A stretch of DNA of 64,000 nucleotides from Branchiostoma floridae (Eukaryota; Chordata; Leptocardii; Amphioxiformes; Branchiostomatidae). A program made the position numbers and the translations under genes. A model generated the notes under the pieces. It was not told where the DNA came from. It did no database searches and was given only the letters and a program-made list of their open reading frames with translations. The stretch spans positions 12,262,106 through 12,326,105 of the forward strand of contig NC_049993.1 in the NCBI RefSeq assembly GCF_000003815.2, given 5' to 3'. Each line of letters begins with the position of its first letter. Positions within the stretch are counted from its first letter, which is position 1. This document shows positions 32,835-43,007 of this stretch, one piece after another.

Positions 32835-32982
32835 ATTCTCCAAGCAAAGGTTGATGGGGAAATTCATGACCTTTTTCTTATATGCTGTCTTTTTCCTGTC
32901 AGCTATTCCCACTATTGCTGAAAGAAATAGCTGGCATAAAAGAAGAAGGCCACGATTTTCCCCAACCTCTGGTTGGAGAGTA
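32835..32982. mobile_element. Foldback element of the CTCCAAGCAGATGTT family, copy 2
   Basis: TATTCTCCAAGCAAAGGTTG with GGGGAAA at the left is mirrored by TTTCCCC and CAACCTCTGGTTGGAGAGTA at the right. The termini are a diverged form of the family at 7236. Confidence 0.6.
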
Positions 32983-33392
32983 CTTAGAGGTTAAAACTGT
33001 TAAATCCAACTCAAGCTTCACTTTCTCATGGCCACAAAGTTGTTAAAAGTAGTTGGACAGTGGAAAAGCTCCAGTAAAAAGCCTGATTTCCTCTGGTCAG
33101 GTGTTTTGTCGCATAAGCCTGAAGAATACAGTACAATTTAGACTTGAAACAATTTTGAAGGCATTCTATGAAACAGTATAATGCTCTTCTGTTGGAGGAA
33201 GTGTTACTGGTACATCTTGCGGCTTAATACTACAGCGCCTCCTTTCAGGCGTTGTCATTACTGCAGTTAAAGTAGAGCCGCGCACGTGTCAAAAGCGACA
33301 CATAGCGATGTATATACAAACTGCAGGCTAGAAAAAGATGATGCAATAGAACACAGTATAAGTATACAAAGAATTTCCCCTCCTCTCACCAA

Positions 33393-33464
33393 AGCAGAGT
33401 GGCGCAGCGGGAGCGTGCTGGGCCCATAACCCAGAGGTCGGTGGATCGAAACCACCCTCTGCTA
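33393..33464 (+). tRNA. Initiator tRNA-Met (CAU)
   Basis: A 72-nt cloverleaf sequence starts AGCAGAGTGGCGCAGCGGGA and contains anticodon CAU in GGGCCCATAACCC. The three G:C pairs closing the anticodon stem and the T-loop GGATCGAAACC (with A54 and A60 instead of TTC) mark the eukaryotic initiator. The acceptor AGCAGAG pairs with CTCTGCT. No intron and no encoded CCA. It is followed by a T run at 33468-33473. Confidence 0.97.
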
Positions 33465-33467
33465 GTG

Positions 33468-33473
33468 TTTTTT
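33468..33473 (+). terminator. Pol III terminator of the initiator tRNA
   Basis: Six T residues four bases after the tRNA end, the normal RNA polymerase III stop. Confidence 0.85.
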
Positions 33474-33989
33474 CTCCTCAATTTTTTTACATTGTCTGCT
33501 TTAACTAATGATTTTAATTTTACGCAGATTTACATATCTTAAATCATTTTTACATTTCTTCTCTGGCAAAGTTTTACCAACGTAACAAAAGGGATGTTGA
33601 TCTCCATTGTGCCTACGGCAACTGCATGCCTATTGGTTTACAGCGTTGCATTCGTGTCATCGTGTGTTTTGAACTGATAACGCTTCATAACTATATATTA
33701 TCATGATTATATCCGCAGTTGAGAGCACCCACAACCAATAGATACTCTGTCATCCCATGCAAAGGGTTAATAACCGCACAGTGCCCAGAGGCTTCTAAGC
33801 CTGTTCATTGTATCTAGCCACAGCAGCGCGAGTGATGTTTATGGATAGTTAGGTGTGTCAATAACCTCCTTGGGTGTGCCAATATGAACGTTTCATGATT
33901 GCGGAGAATCCACCCGGTAAACATACAATCGGTATTTATTTGTTTTCATGGCAATAAGCGATATTTATGGGGCACTCTATGCTGTTCTG

Positions 33990-34034
33990 GGGGTCTAGGC
34001 TACCGTCTAGCGGGGTCTAGGCTACCGTCTAGCA
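33990..34034. repeat. Short tandem repeat (GGGTCTAGGCTACCGTCTAGC, two copies)
   Basis: GGTCTAGGCTACCGTCTAGC occurs twice in succession. Confidence 0.8.
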
Positions 34035-34129
34035 CAGTAATATTGCACCATTCCCAGCCCCTTTGATCTAGCGTTACAACGTCAGAGTTGTGTATTCATC
34101 ATTCAAAAGTCTCAAAGACAAAATTCAAG

Positions 34130-37100
34130 TTAGAGAAGACTTTATTTTTGTTTCTGCCCAGTTTACATATAACATTACAGGTATTGTCAAGCAGTACTCA
34201 TGGCAGTTTAAATTTACATTTTCTACCTTTGACAGTCAAATAAATAATTGATAAGATAAATAAAGTTAATTGTTATTACTGAATTTTGGTTAATTGACAT
34301 AGCCGCAACACTATTGCCACAGATATAAACCAAATATTCCAATCAATTGTTAATTTTTACGATACCACATAATTTTCATTCTTCATAGTTTTGTGCTGCA
34401 AACATCACAGAATGTATTAGTATTAACCTATCTCATATAACGTTACATGTATTTATACAGTCGCACTCAAAACTAGGCAACATTTCAACCGTGGTAAATG
34501 TCACAATACAACAAAGTTCATCTTATCACAATCACATAGTAGTACAACACAGGTAGAGTGTAACTTTGGTTTTGAACCAACAGTTGAGAGTTTGCCAACA
34601 AAGTCTACTGTTACAGCACTACTTAAGGACAGGGAATGATCAGGTAGGCAGAAGAAAAGACAGGTTATTTCCATGACAACGACATTCCTACCATTCTTTT
34701 TTCGGCCTGACCACCTATCATGTAACTAGCTCTAGTGTCTGGAACAAAAGACACAAGTCCTCTGGACACTTAACGCCATACAAACATATACACACAAGTA
34801 TGCCATGCTGAAAGACTGTGTAACATATTGACCATAAACTCTACTCTACTCTAAATACATTTGTGCAGATACATTTGTGCACACAGATGCCTATAGACTC
34901 TGCCAATGTGTTGGTTTCCTGCATACCTTTAAATTTCATTTCATGGATGACCCATATAAATCATGTCTATTGATTTTTGCATGTTCCCAAAATAAATAAA
35001 TGTAAAAGGAAGTCTTTTCACTGAGAGGATCTATCCACTCAAAAATCAATAAATGAACTCTTTACATAAATGTGAAGATGATATAGTCACCATAAAACTG
35101 TTGGAGATAGTGCAAATGTTTAGTGATTTTTCACATTTTAAGTCTCCAAAATGCCATCAGTAAAAATGAGTTTGAGAATGAATAACCTTTACAGTTCTGT
35201 TAAAGTTATCAGTGTAGCTATAGTCAAGTTTACTATAGTCTGACTATAGTCTATAGTCAGAATGGCTTTTTGACAACATTGCATTGACTGTTTCAGACAA
35301 ATTCAATGGTATATTGCTCTGTTTTTCTTTGTAATACTTGTCAATTGCCTTGCAAGCACGAATTTCTGGACAGCACTCATACGAGTCAGCTCAAGTGACC
35401 AAATGCAATGCCATAGACCTCAATATAGGCATCTCTGTACATATCCACACATGGGGTGGCTACAGAGGTCAAGTTCTGTTGGCATGCTTTGAATAGTGAA
35501 TATCGCATCACAGCTCAGCCGGGTAACACTTAGATCTCAAATGCCAGGGACTTGTGTACTTTGAAAAGGCTGTCAAATGTTTTGAGATTTTTTGGGCAAA
35601 ACTAAAAATATTCTGGATGACAAAATCTTCACATTATTGGTACTTTTCAGTACATATTTCTGGCATTTACCTAAACAGTCTGGTATTGACTTTGATGATT
35701 TGTATTTCTAAAAAATCATTACCTGCTGTTCCCTCTGTTGTCACAAGAACCAACTTAGTCTGTCTGCTTCATTGTATTTCAACATGTTGTGGATGACAGC
35801 TTGTGTTGTTGACAGTCAACACAATATGTCTAGAAAGTATACTAGACATTCTAACAAAGCTCCATTGCTAACAGTTTGTTACATCTTTTCAGTACATTTA
35901 TTCAAAACATACATGTAACAGGCTTGTACCTTTGCATTGATATATAGAACACTCTTCTACCCTGGCTTGCAGGGGAATAAATTCATAATAACATCTCTAA
36001 AGCCTTTTTCTATAAAAGTAAACTCTTTTACAACATCTTACTCTAAAATAAATACATTTTCTATAGTAGCTCTATTGCACATTGCATTGTTGTTGCACAT
36101 ATCATCTAGTTGCACTATTGGAACTGAGGTTACAAACACGACCGTTACAGATTTCTATACTTTGTGACTGTGAACATTGTTTTGGCACATCTATGTCTGA
36201 ACTATACAGTCATCAGCTCTCTTTTGCTGATATTCCATCTCCAAGCAGAAATGAGGAAAGATTTAAACAATTTTTTTTCTGAGAGAACCAGCAATCAGAG
36301 GAATGGGACAATCAGGGGTAATGTCCTTTCCCCCTAACATCTGCTTGGTGGAAAACTTCACAACAACAATACTAACATCAGCTCCAAAACCTGGTGACAG
36401 TCAAACCTGTACAAGATTTCCACCAGCATTAAGAATCTTATCAAGACAATAGTGACCACCTGTCCAACAGACCAGATTTTATTGGTCCTGTGAGTGGTTG
36501 TATTGGGCAGGTTTGACTGTAGTACTTTACATGGTACACACACTGGCATGCAACTCAACATTGCACCAATTTGTTACAACAATATTTGAGAAGTTATTAA
36601 ACTTTAAATTTGTCATGGTTTCTTTCACTAATACACCATACATGGTCATTATGCACATGCTTTCAAAAATGAATGGTACAATATGGAATTTTGATACTGG
36701 CTGTCAATCAATTTCTATGGGTTTACAATTTAAAATTTGGGATAAATTTATATTGCACTATCAGTACAAAGTCACCCGTCAGTTTTTTTTTTTTAAGATT
36801 AGAACTAAAATGAAAATTGGTTTGGTTGAAGAGCATAACTAAAATAAAGTCTTGTGCAATTTGATAGAACATTCTTGGTAGGGTGTTCTAAATGACTTTG
36901 AAGGAAGCCAGCCTATGGTAACAATGTGTGTCAAGCAAATAGGACTGTTATGTGCATTAACAGTTATAAATCATTCATCAGACCCAAAATACACATGAGC
37001 TTCGGATTACCAAGTACAATAAAACATCCTCTGGATTACGAATCCTGATGCAGTCTCCTAGAGTTACAGTCTTTCCCAACGTTTGCATCATCCCTCTTGG

Positions 37101-37331
37101 CTTTAGGAGGCTATTGTGGGGGATATTTGAGGATGGATATCAAATTTCACCAGGGACAATTCACTTCATATTGTGCTCAACTCATGAAACATTCTCAACT
37201 CCTGTTATGTTAATAAAATAAACTCTATAAATTTTCTCACCCTCAATAATCGATATGTATTTCTTAACCATCTTTTTCTGACTCTTCACTGCCCTCCCCT
37301 TTCTTTGTAAATGGTCGACCCCTGGGCAGGT
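34130..37331 (-). other. Probable long 3' UTR of the beta-1,3-glycosyltransferase gene
   Basis: AT-rich, without credible exons. A reverse-strand AATAAA (TTTATT at 34141-34146) is a candidate end. The stretch contains the foldback element at 36237-36352. A 3.2-kb 3' UTR is inference only. Confidence 0.35.
36237..36352. mobile_element. Foldback element of the CTCCAAGCAGATGTT family, copy 3
   Basis: ATCTCCAAGCAGAAATG at the left and AACATCTGCTTGGTGGA at the right are inverted copies. The element is 116 bp with a diverged middle. Confidence 0.6.
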
Positions 37332-38543
37332 TCAATCCCATGTACCATGCACTGCACTCCCCCTGCACTGTAACGGTGCGTCCCGTACTTTCTGCATTGT
37401 TACAGGAAGATCCTCTATGGGCATATGATGCACCACTAACAGATACAGATAGTTACATGTCCGCCACATGCCGTGGTGTAGGGAAAACCTACCACTGTCC
37501 AGAGGAATTATCCCAACCTCGTTCGCCAGTGTCCCTATGTACGCATCTTCTATTGGAAACGGTGGAACAAACTTCACCATGTCCAAAATCTTCTCCAAAG
37601 CTGGTCTGGATAGCATGTAGCCGATACCACTTGCATAAGGCGCGTAACTGTCCGAGAGATGTTCGTCTTCACTCACATGCCACTTGCTACGCGGGTCTCG
37701 AATGACAGCAAGTTTGTGCCCTTCGAAGACGCTTCCAGTGTAGAAGTCTGTCTTGTACGGTCTGTGTTCTTGCAACATTTTCAGAAATAAAGGCGTGTTG
37801 ATGAAACAATCGTCGTCCGTTTTTAAGACGAATTCGGGCTCGCATTCGTCCCTGGCCCACTTAAATCCGTGAAGAACCTTCAAGGTTAAATTACGGTAAG
37901 AGTCGATATAGTCTCCAAATAGCATGTCTTCATTTTCCCGCGCCTCCTTCTCGAGTAGGAAATTTAAGGAGGGGTTCTCAGGAGTTTTTCCCAACAGGAA
38001 AACAGTTTTCCATCTAGCCGGTTTGTCTCCGTACTTTCTCCAAGAGTCTCCCGCCTTTTTATTGCCCCAAGTGGCGCGAATCGCTTTTCTTCGGTCGACA
38101 TTTCCGGGAGCGCTGGTGACCAAAATAAGCAGAAGAAGTTCCGAGTTGCCTCGACAGCTCGGCTTATCACTGAAAGGATCGTCCAGGACATCCAAATCAA
38201 ACACTGCGTCTGTGTACCGTCGGGTTCCCTCAGGTTTGGACTCTGGACTTCGCGATCCCGCCTTTTTCAAGCTCCGTCCGACTTGGTATTCCAGTTGTGA
38301 TTCTTCTTCTGCTTGCAGTAGTTTTATTCCCCGAGCGAAACGTTCGCCTCTTTCCTGCATTTGCTGCTCGTATATTCCCTTGTTCTTGACAAGATAAGGT
38401 TGACGGTTTCCCGCCAAATCTTGCTGCACATCGTTCACACTGTTGGTGTGCAACGATATCAACGTGAATGTTGCCACGGAAAACAGCATCAGAACTAAGA
38501 AATGCCGCATCATTCTGGCAGGAAAACCTTTCCCGTAGGACAT
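37332..38543 (-). CDS. Beta-1,3-galactosyltransferase/N-acetylglucosaminyltransferase family protein (GT31)
   Basis: Single-exon gene of 403 residues. The start chosen is ATG 38543 (MSYGKGFPARMMRHF); the frame opens further upstream only from GTG. A type II membrane anchor (about residues 14-32, HFLVLMLFSVATFTLISLH) and a stem are followed by the GT31 catalytic domain: LLLLILVTSAPGN, then RRKAIRATWG, the metal-binding DDD at about 243-245 in FVLKTDDDCFIN, YPY-type PYASGIGYMLSRPAL, and the EDAYIG motif at about 332-337. One NLT glycosylation sequon lies near 218. These enzymes work in the Golgi and transfer galactose or GlcNAc in beta-1,3 linkage from a UDP-sugar. The closest vertebrate relatives are B3GALT1/2/5-type, but the acceptor cannot be told from sequence. 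The protein continues about 50 residues past the conserved domain. Confidence 0.9.
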   Translation of the reverse strand: MSYGKGFPARMMRHFLVLMLFSVATFTLISLHTNSVNDVQQDLAGNRQPYLVKNKGIYEQQMQERGERFARGIKLLQAEEESQLEYQVGRSLKKAGSRSPESKPEGTRRYTDAVFDLDVLDDPFSDKPSCRGNSELLLLILVTSAPGNVDRRKAIRATWGNKKAGDSWRKYGDKPARWKTVFLLGKTPENPSLNFLLEKEARENEDMLFGDYIDSYRNLTLKVLHGFKWARDECEPEFVLKTDDDCFINTPLFLKMLQEHRPYKTDFYTGSVFEGHKLAVIRDPRSKWHVSEDEHLSDSYAPYASGIGYMLSRPALEKILDMVKFVPPFPIEDAYIGTLANEVGIIPLDSGRFSLHHGMWRTCNYLYLLVVHHMPIEDLPVTMQKVRDAPLQCRGSAVHGTWD

Positions 38544-40196
38544 GGTAGAGTAATTGTTGTACTGGAAACAGTACAACAGAGCGGTCGAACGAGGTATCAC
38601 AACAAACCTGTCCGGTTCAAACGTACCGGCCCGGCCAGCGCTCTTCTTCGCCGACTAGTCATGTCATGTGCCCCGGTTATGGTCCGTATTGGACGACGTC
38701 TTCTAAAGGCGATGTCTGGATGTAGAACTAGGGCAGCTAGAAAAGGACAAATTCAACAGCTTGCCACGTCCGCTATGCCCGCCGATTTCGATCAAAAATG
38801 TCGTGCGTATGTCGGGGTAGTTCTGCTTTTGTTGACATCACGTGTTAAGGCTGTGTATGGCGGACATAGGTTGCCTTTCTCCGTTTATTTCTTGCGTATT
38901 TTCTGCCTAGACATAATTTTGAGTAACAGATATAATAATGTAAGATAGTAGAAATAATTTTGATGTATCAAGAATTGTTAAATTAACTTATAATGGACGT
39001 AACACAGCAATAATGACTATGAGCTGTGTCCTCAAAACCTTTACAATAGCCTCAATACAAAAGGGTATGATGTAATTCGTGGGCAAGAGTAGGGCGGGAC
39101 CGACATGCCTCTCTGTGATTGGTTACATTTGTGAAGGCTGAGGTCAGGTAGGGTCGGTTTCCCGCCAGAATGGACATGTCTACACCAATTATAGGGAGGA
39201 ATGTCGAGGATTGGCGTCATTGAGACTTGGTTTGGACAGGGGCTGGTCTAGTGCCAAAACTAAGACGTAACACTGGCGTGCAAGACACGGAGACCAAAAT
39301 AAACGAAATGTCGCAATCCCTCACATAGCCAAGAGATTTTATTCTGGCCTCATTTCAAATAACGTTAGACACAATAGAGCACAGCAAAATAATGAAGAAA
39401 CACCAGATCTAGACTAACAACATCTCGAAACAAATATGGTGTGTCTATTTATATAAAAACACATTATTTCTGTCTTGGTTTCTTTTTTTAATCTGTCAAT
39501 TTATGTAACAAAAGCAGACAGCCGCATTTCATATCGTCCACACAAAATTATTGAACAACAGAAAATGTAAATATATTAAGTATACAACAAGATATTCTGA
39601 GAGTTTTGAAAATGTACATGCGACGCCAATGAAAACTGGTGTGTATTAACTATTCAATTCAATAACCTGCAATCTGTACAAGGTCGCATAGAGGTTAGAC
39701 GTCATAGAGTTGCCAAGGTCTACCATTGCGTAAAACATTACCATAATTCATGCTGATCTGCCGATCAAACGAAACGTCACCGCTTTCTACTGTACCTGCA
39801 CGTACGAAGCGTAGTGCATGTATTCCAATGTAGGATTCAATGAATCATGATCAGCAGATGGAATACGTGTGGAAAGAAACGTACAGCAGAAGCATATAGT
39901 CCCTGTGTTTTGATTTCAGACTACTGTACCGGAATGGTTGTACCAGTGGTGGTGTGCGGTTTGTCTTGTGTAAATAAAACGATAATTCTGTCCCGTTCTT
40001 CTACTCTAGTTCCACCGTGTTATCTTAATTGTGTAATTATGTTGCCGTCATGTAGAGGACTATGTACCCAGAGGCGCAGTTTGCTTCGGTGAGTTTGACA
40101 AGTCCTGGCGCCTGCAGGATACATTCAGACTGCCGTCCCCGTGTGCTGACTACTGCTCACATAAATCATGTTCACTCAGTGGTATGGATCAAAAGT
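38544..40196. other. Intergenic region, no gene seen
   Basis: Contains the probable promoter of the glycosyltransferase gene near 38550-38850, where the sequence is less AT-rich and CpG-containing. The rest has short ORFs only, none with recognisable features. Confidence 0.4.
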
Positions 40197-40368
40197 ATTC
40201 TCCAAGCAGATGTAAGGTCTGGCTCTGCGTTTTACGTGGGCCATTCTAGTGGCCACATTTGCCTCTTCACACTAGAAAGAGCTATAAAAAGTTGGGCCAC
40301 TAGAAATGATAGAAAACGCCATAAAATGCGCATGAAAGACAGAGCCGTACCCTACATCTGCTTGAGAT
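40197..40368. mobile_element. Foldback element of the CTCCAAGCAGATGTT family, copy 4
   Basis: The left arm ATTCTCCAAGCAGATGTAAG with GGCTCTGCG and the right arm AGAGCC...CTACATCTGCTTGAGAT are inverted. An inner pair, TTCTAGTGGCC and GGCCACTAGAA, extends the hairpin. It lies just beyond the 3' end of the GPCR gene. Confidence 0.7.
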
Positions 40369-40481
40369 TTTGGTCAAAAAGGATAGAAAAATCCAATTTT
40401 CAGAACCTTTTTGACGAGTCACATACGACACAATTATAAACTACAAGTGCTATAGTGTCACTGTAATGATAGTCACAAGAC

Positions 40482-41456
40482 TCACAACGTCATCCTTCGC
40501 ACGTTTCCGGATGATTGGGCAGGCCGCTCGGCTTGCACTCGTGAAGCGTCGTCCTTTCGTCGGCAACACTTCGGAAACAGATCGGAGATGCTCCATTGCC
40601 GGAGCGAACAGAACGCGTAGAGAAACGGATTGATGGTAGAGTTACTCCATAGGAGCCAGTCTAACGCTACAGGCACTTCGGAGTCGTCACAAGACGAACA
40701 GACTGTCATTGCAATTGTTGAAGCTATGTAAGGAACCCAGCATACAAGAAACGCTAAAAGCAAAACGGATAAATTGATGGTAAGACGTCGGTTAAACGTA
40801 CGTACGACCTGTGTCCGGATACGTGCCCGCGACGTCGGCACCTCCGACGACACTTGCCGGAGAGTGCGCCGCCGACGCCAGGCGATAGCGTGCCGGTACA
40901 CTTGCACGTACAGAAAAGTCATCACGGAAAACGGCACGAAAAACTCAACAACAGCCATCACAAAGGTGTATTCCTTACTTTCGTATTGGTAGCGAGCTTC
41001 GCAATTGCCGGGATCCACGTCCCAGACGATAATTGCGGGTCCGTAGACGAGGAAAGCGAGAATCCACGAGGAGACCAGGAAAGCGAGTCTCTTCCGAGCG
41101 GTGAGGACGCGATGTTCGTGCGGCTTGACAATCTGCAGGTACCGGTCGTGACTGATGAGAACGATGGAGAAGGCAGACGCCGAACACACGGTGTAGTCCA
41201 CCAATAACCAAGCCCTACAAACATCCAGTCCCAAAGGAAAAGGACCAAGCACCTCCTCTGCTATCGCCAATGGCATAGACAACAACCCCACTAACAAATC
41301 TGCCACGGCCAAGTTCAGCATGAAGATATCGCCGGAACCACTGATGTCCAAGTTCTTGGAGAAGCAAAATATTGAAATGACGTTTCCAATGACGGTCACT
41401 GCACTCAGGACGCCCAGAATGACATAGAGAGCGATATTTCCTGTGGTTATTTCCAT
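40482..41456 (-). CDS. Histamine H3/H4-like class A GPCR
   Basis: Single-exon seven-transmembrane receptor, 324 residues. Landmarks: N25 (1.50), LAVADLL with D53 (2.50), C80 (3.25) paired with C152 in loop 2, D87 (3.32), the HDRY motif at 103-106, W131 (4.50), E171 (5.46) and P175 (5.50) in EFFVPF, CWVPY with W240 (6.48), W270 (7.43) and NPFLY at 276-280. Asp3.32 marks an amine receptor. Glu5.46 with EFF-PF spacing, Asp-Tyr at 3.32-3.33 and Trp7.43 are the pattern of histamine H3/H4 receptors, and the helix 3 stretch LLVDYTVCSASAFSIVLIS matches that group well. Ligand assignment is inference. The outside N-terminus is only about eight residues and the third inner loop is short (about 35 residues), unlike vertebrate H3. 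Confidence 0.88.
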   Translation of the reverse strand: MEITTGNIALYVILGVLSAVTVIGNVISIFCFSKNLDISGSGDIFMLNLAVADLLVGLLSMPLAIAEEVLGPFPLGLDVCRAWLLVDYTVCSASAFSIVLISHDRYLQIVKPHEHRVLTARKRLAFLVSSWILAFLVYGPAIIVWDVDPGNCEARYQYESKEYTFVMAVVEFFVPFSVMTFLYVQVYRHAIAWRRRRTLRQVSSEVPTSRARIRTQVVRTFNRRLTINLSVLLLAFLVCWVPYIASTIAMTVCSSCDDSEVPVALDWLLWSNSTINPFLYAFCSLRQWSISDLFPKCCRRKDDASRVQAERPAQSSGNVRRMTL

Positions 41457-43007
41457 TTTAGGTCAGCCACGTAGATTTTGAGCCTTGTAACAGTCTTGTC
41501 CGTTGATGTACGCTGTTGAATACGGCTCTTTAATAGACACTTCCTCTGCAAGAGATGTCCCTTGTCCCAGTATTTCTAGAGTTCGTAGAAACGTCACCTG
41601 TTATGACATCAGTTACACATGAAATCATTGAACAACCGTCTCAAAACTGACTGTCATCATCCCAATTTCAACCATTGGATGGCTCGCACTGAAGTATCTG
41701 TATCGAAAATAGTACAATTAAAGGTCACATCTTGTTGTCGACATCAAACAAATGCCACCGGTTGCTAGGCTAAGGTGAAGAGATTTACCCCTAATGGCTT
41801 GATAGGTAATAATCAATTGTGTACACTGAACTCCGCTGTGGATATGATAAGTGCTATAACTTCCTAACAATCCGCTGTTCCTTAGCAATACTGGAAAGTC
41901 CTTATTACTGGCAAAGGAAACCAATTAACTCTTATTTGTTTGTCCTAGTTTTTTTAACAGTTCAAATATCCAACGAACTTCCTGGTTTTCCACAGATTAG
42001 AGAAAGTTAATTGTGTACAGATAATACGAAATGGAATGAAATACGTATGGAAGGAAATGGAAAAAAAACACAGACCGATGCATTCTGCGGGATGAAAATG
42101 AAGGAGAAATGGCCAAATATAGGGAGAATACATGTTTTTTGTCAAAGGAACTAGCTGGCTGTGGGGGCCTCAGCACACATTGCAGGTCTGTGGACACTAC
42201 TGGGTAGCATGGAAACGAAGCTGTGTGTGAGGATGTTTTTCTTGATAGAAAAATTCACCTGTAAGGTTATCAAAACACAGTATTGTGCTGTAGAATATAG
42301 GATGCTGTTTTCTCCTCCGATGTTTTTGTCACAAGTCGCTCCAATACAGGCCATATAATCTGCATGCACGTTGAGAACGTTTGCAATCTACTTGATTTTT
42401 GAGACACTTAGTTTTATGTACAAATGTACTTGAAATCCCTCGCACACCTTTTGGTATATAGGGCGGTGCAGATCTCCGTTTCCACAGCCCTTGGGCCACA
42501 CAGTTGTGAAAGCGCTACAGCAGGGGGCAGTCCACAAGAACATGTGTATTGAGACAATTACGGGGTAGGCAATACGCCCCGTCGCGAAGAAGATTAATAA
42601 TTTGCTCCATCTAAACGAAGACTTGGCGCCCCAAACGATCAGGATAAAGAGTTAGACATGACAAATAATGTATTGCATTTTCGTAATGACGTCTTTGATG
42701 ATGTAATTATAACCTGTGTAAAAGCCCCTTTATTTGTACGATCTCAACAACGTATAGAAATTAGAACCAGTTGTCTCCACACGATCTACATACTCGAAGG
42801 ATTATCACGTCAGGCATTATTTGTCTAATCCCCATCCTATTAGCATTGGTCAAATGAATATGTAAATGTAGCGCACATGGAGGTCCAGGTGAATAGGATA
42901 GGGTTTCATACAAAGTGCATCTTTTGCCCTCCCCACTCATGGAACTGCACGTGAAGGAAACTCAGACATTGGACAGAGATTTTAGGAGGACCTATTTCTG
43001 ATCGGGA
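41457..43007. other. Divergent intergenic region between the GPCR and DBF4
   Basis: Should contain the promoters of both genes, with start codons facing apart about 1.55 kb. No exon or RNA gene seen. No TATA box is convincing. Confidence 0.4.

Noticed and set aside
37340-38397. Plus-strand ORFs opposite the glycosyltransferase
   Set aside because: They are antisense shadows of a well-conserved coding exon.
38544-38600. Upstream start for the glycosyltransferase at 38600
   Set aside because: The codon there is GTG. The ATG at 38543 is the first usable start before the membrane anchor.
40774-41248. ORFs overlapping the GPCR in other frames
   Set aside because: They have no family features, while the minus-strand frame has all seven helices and motifs.
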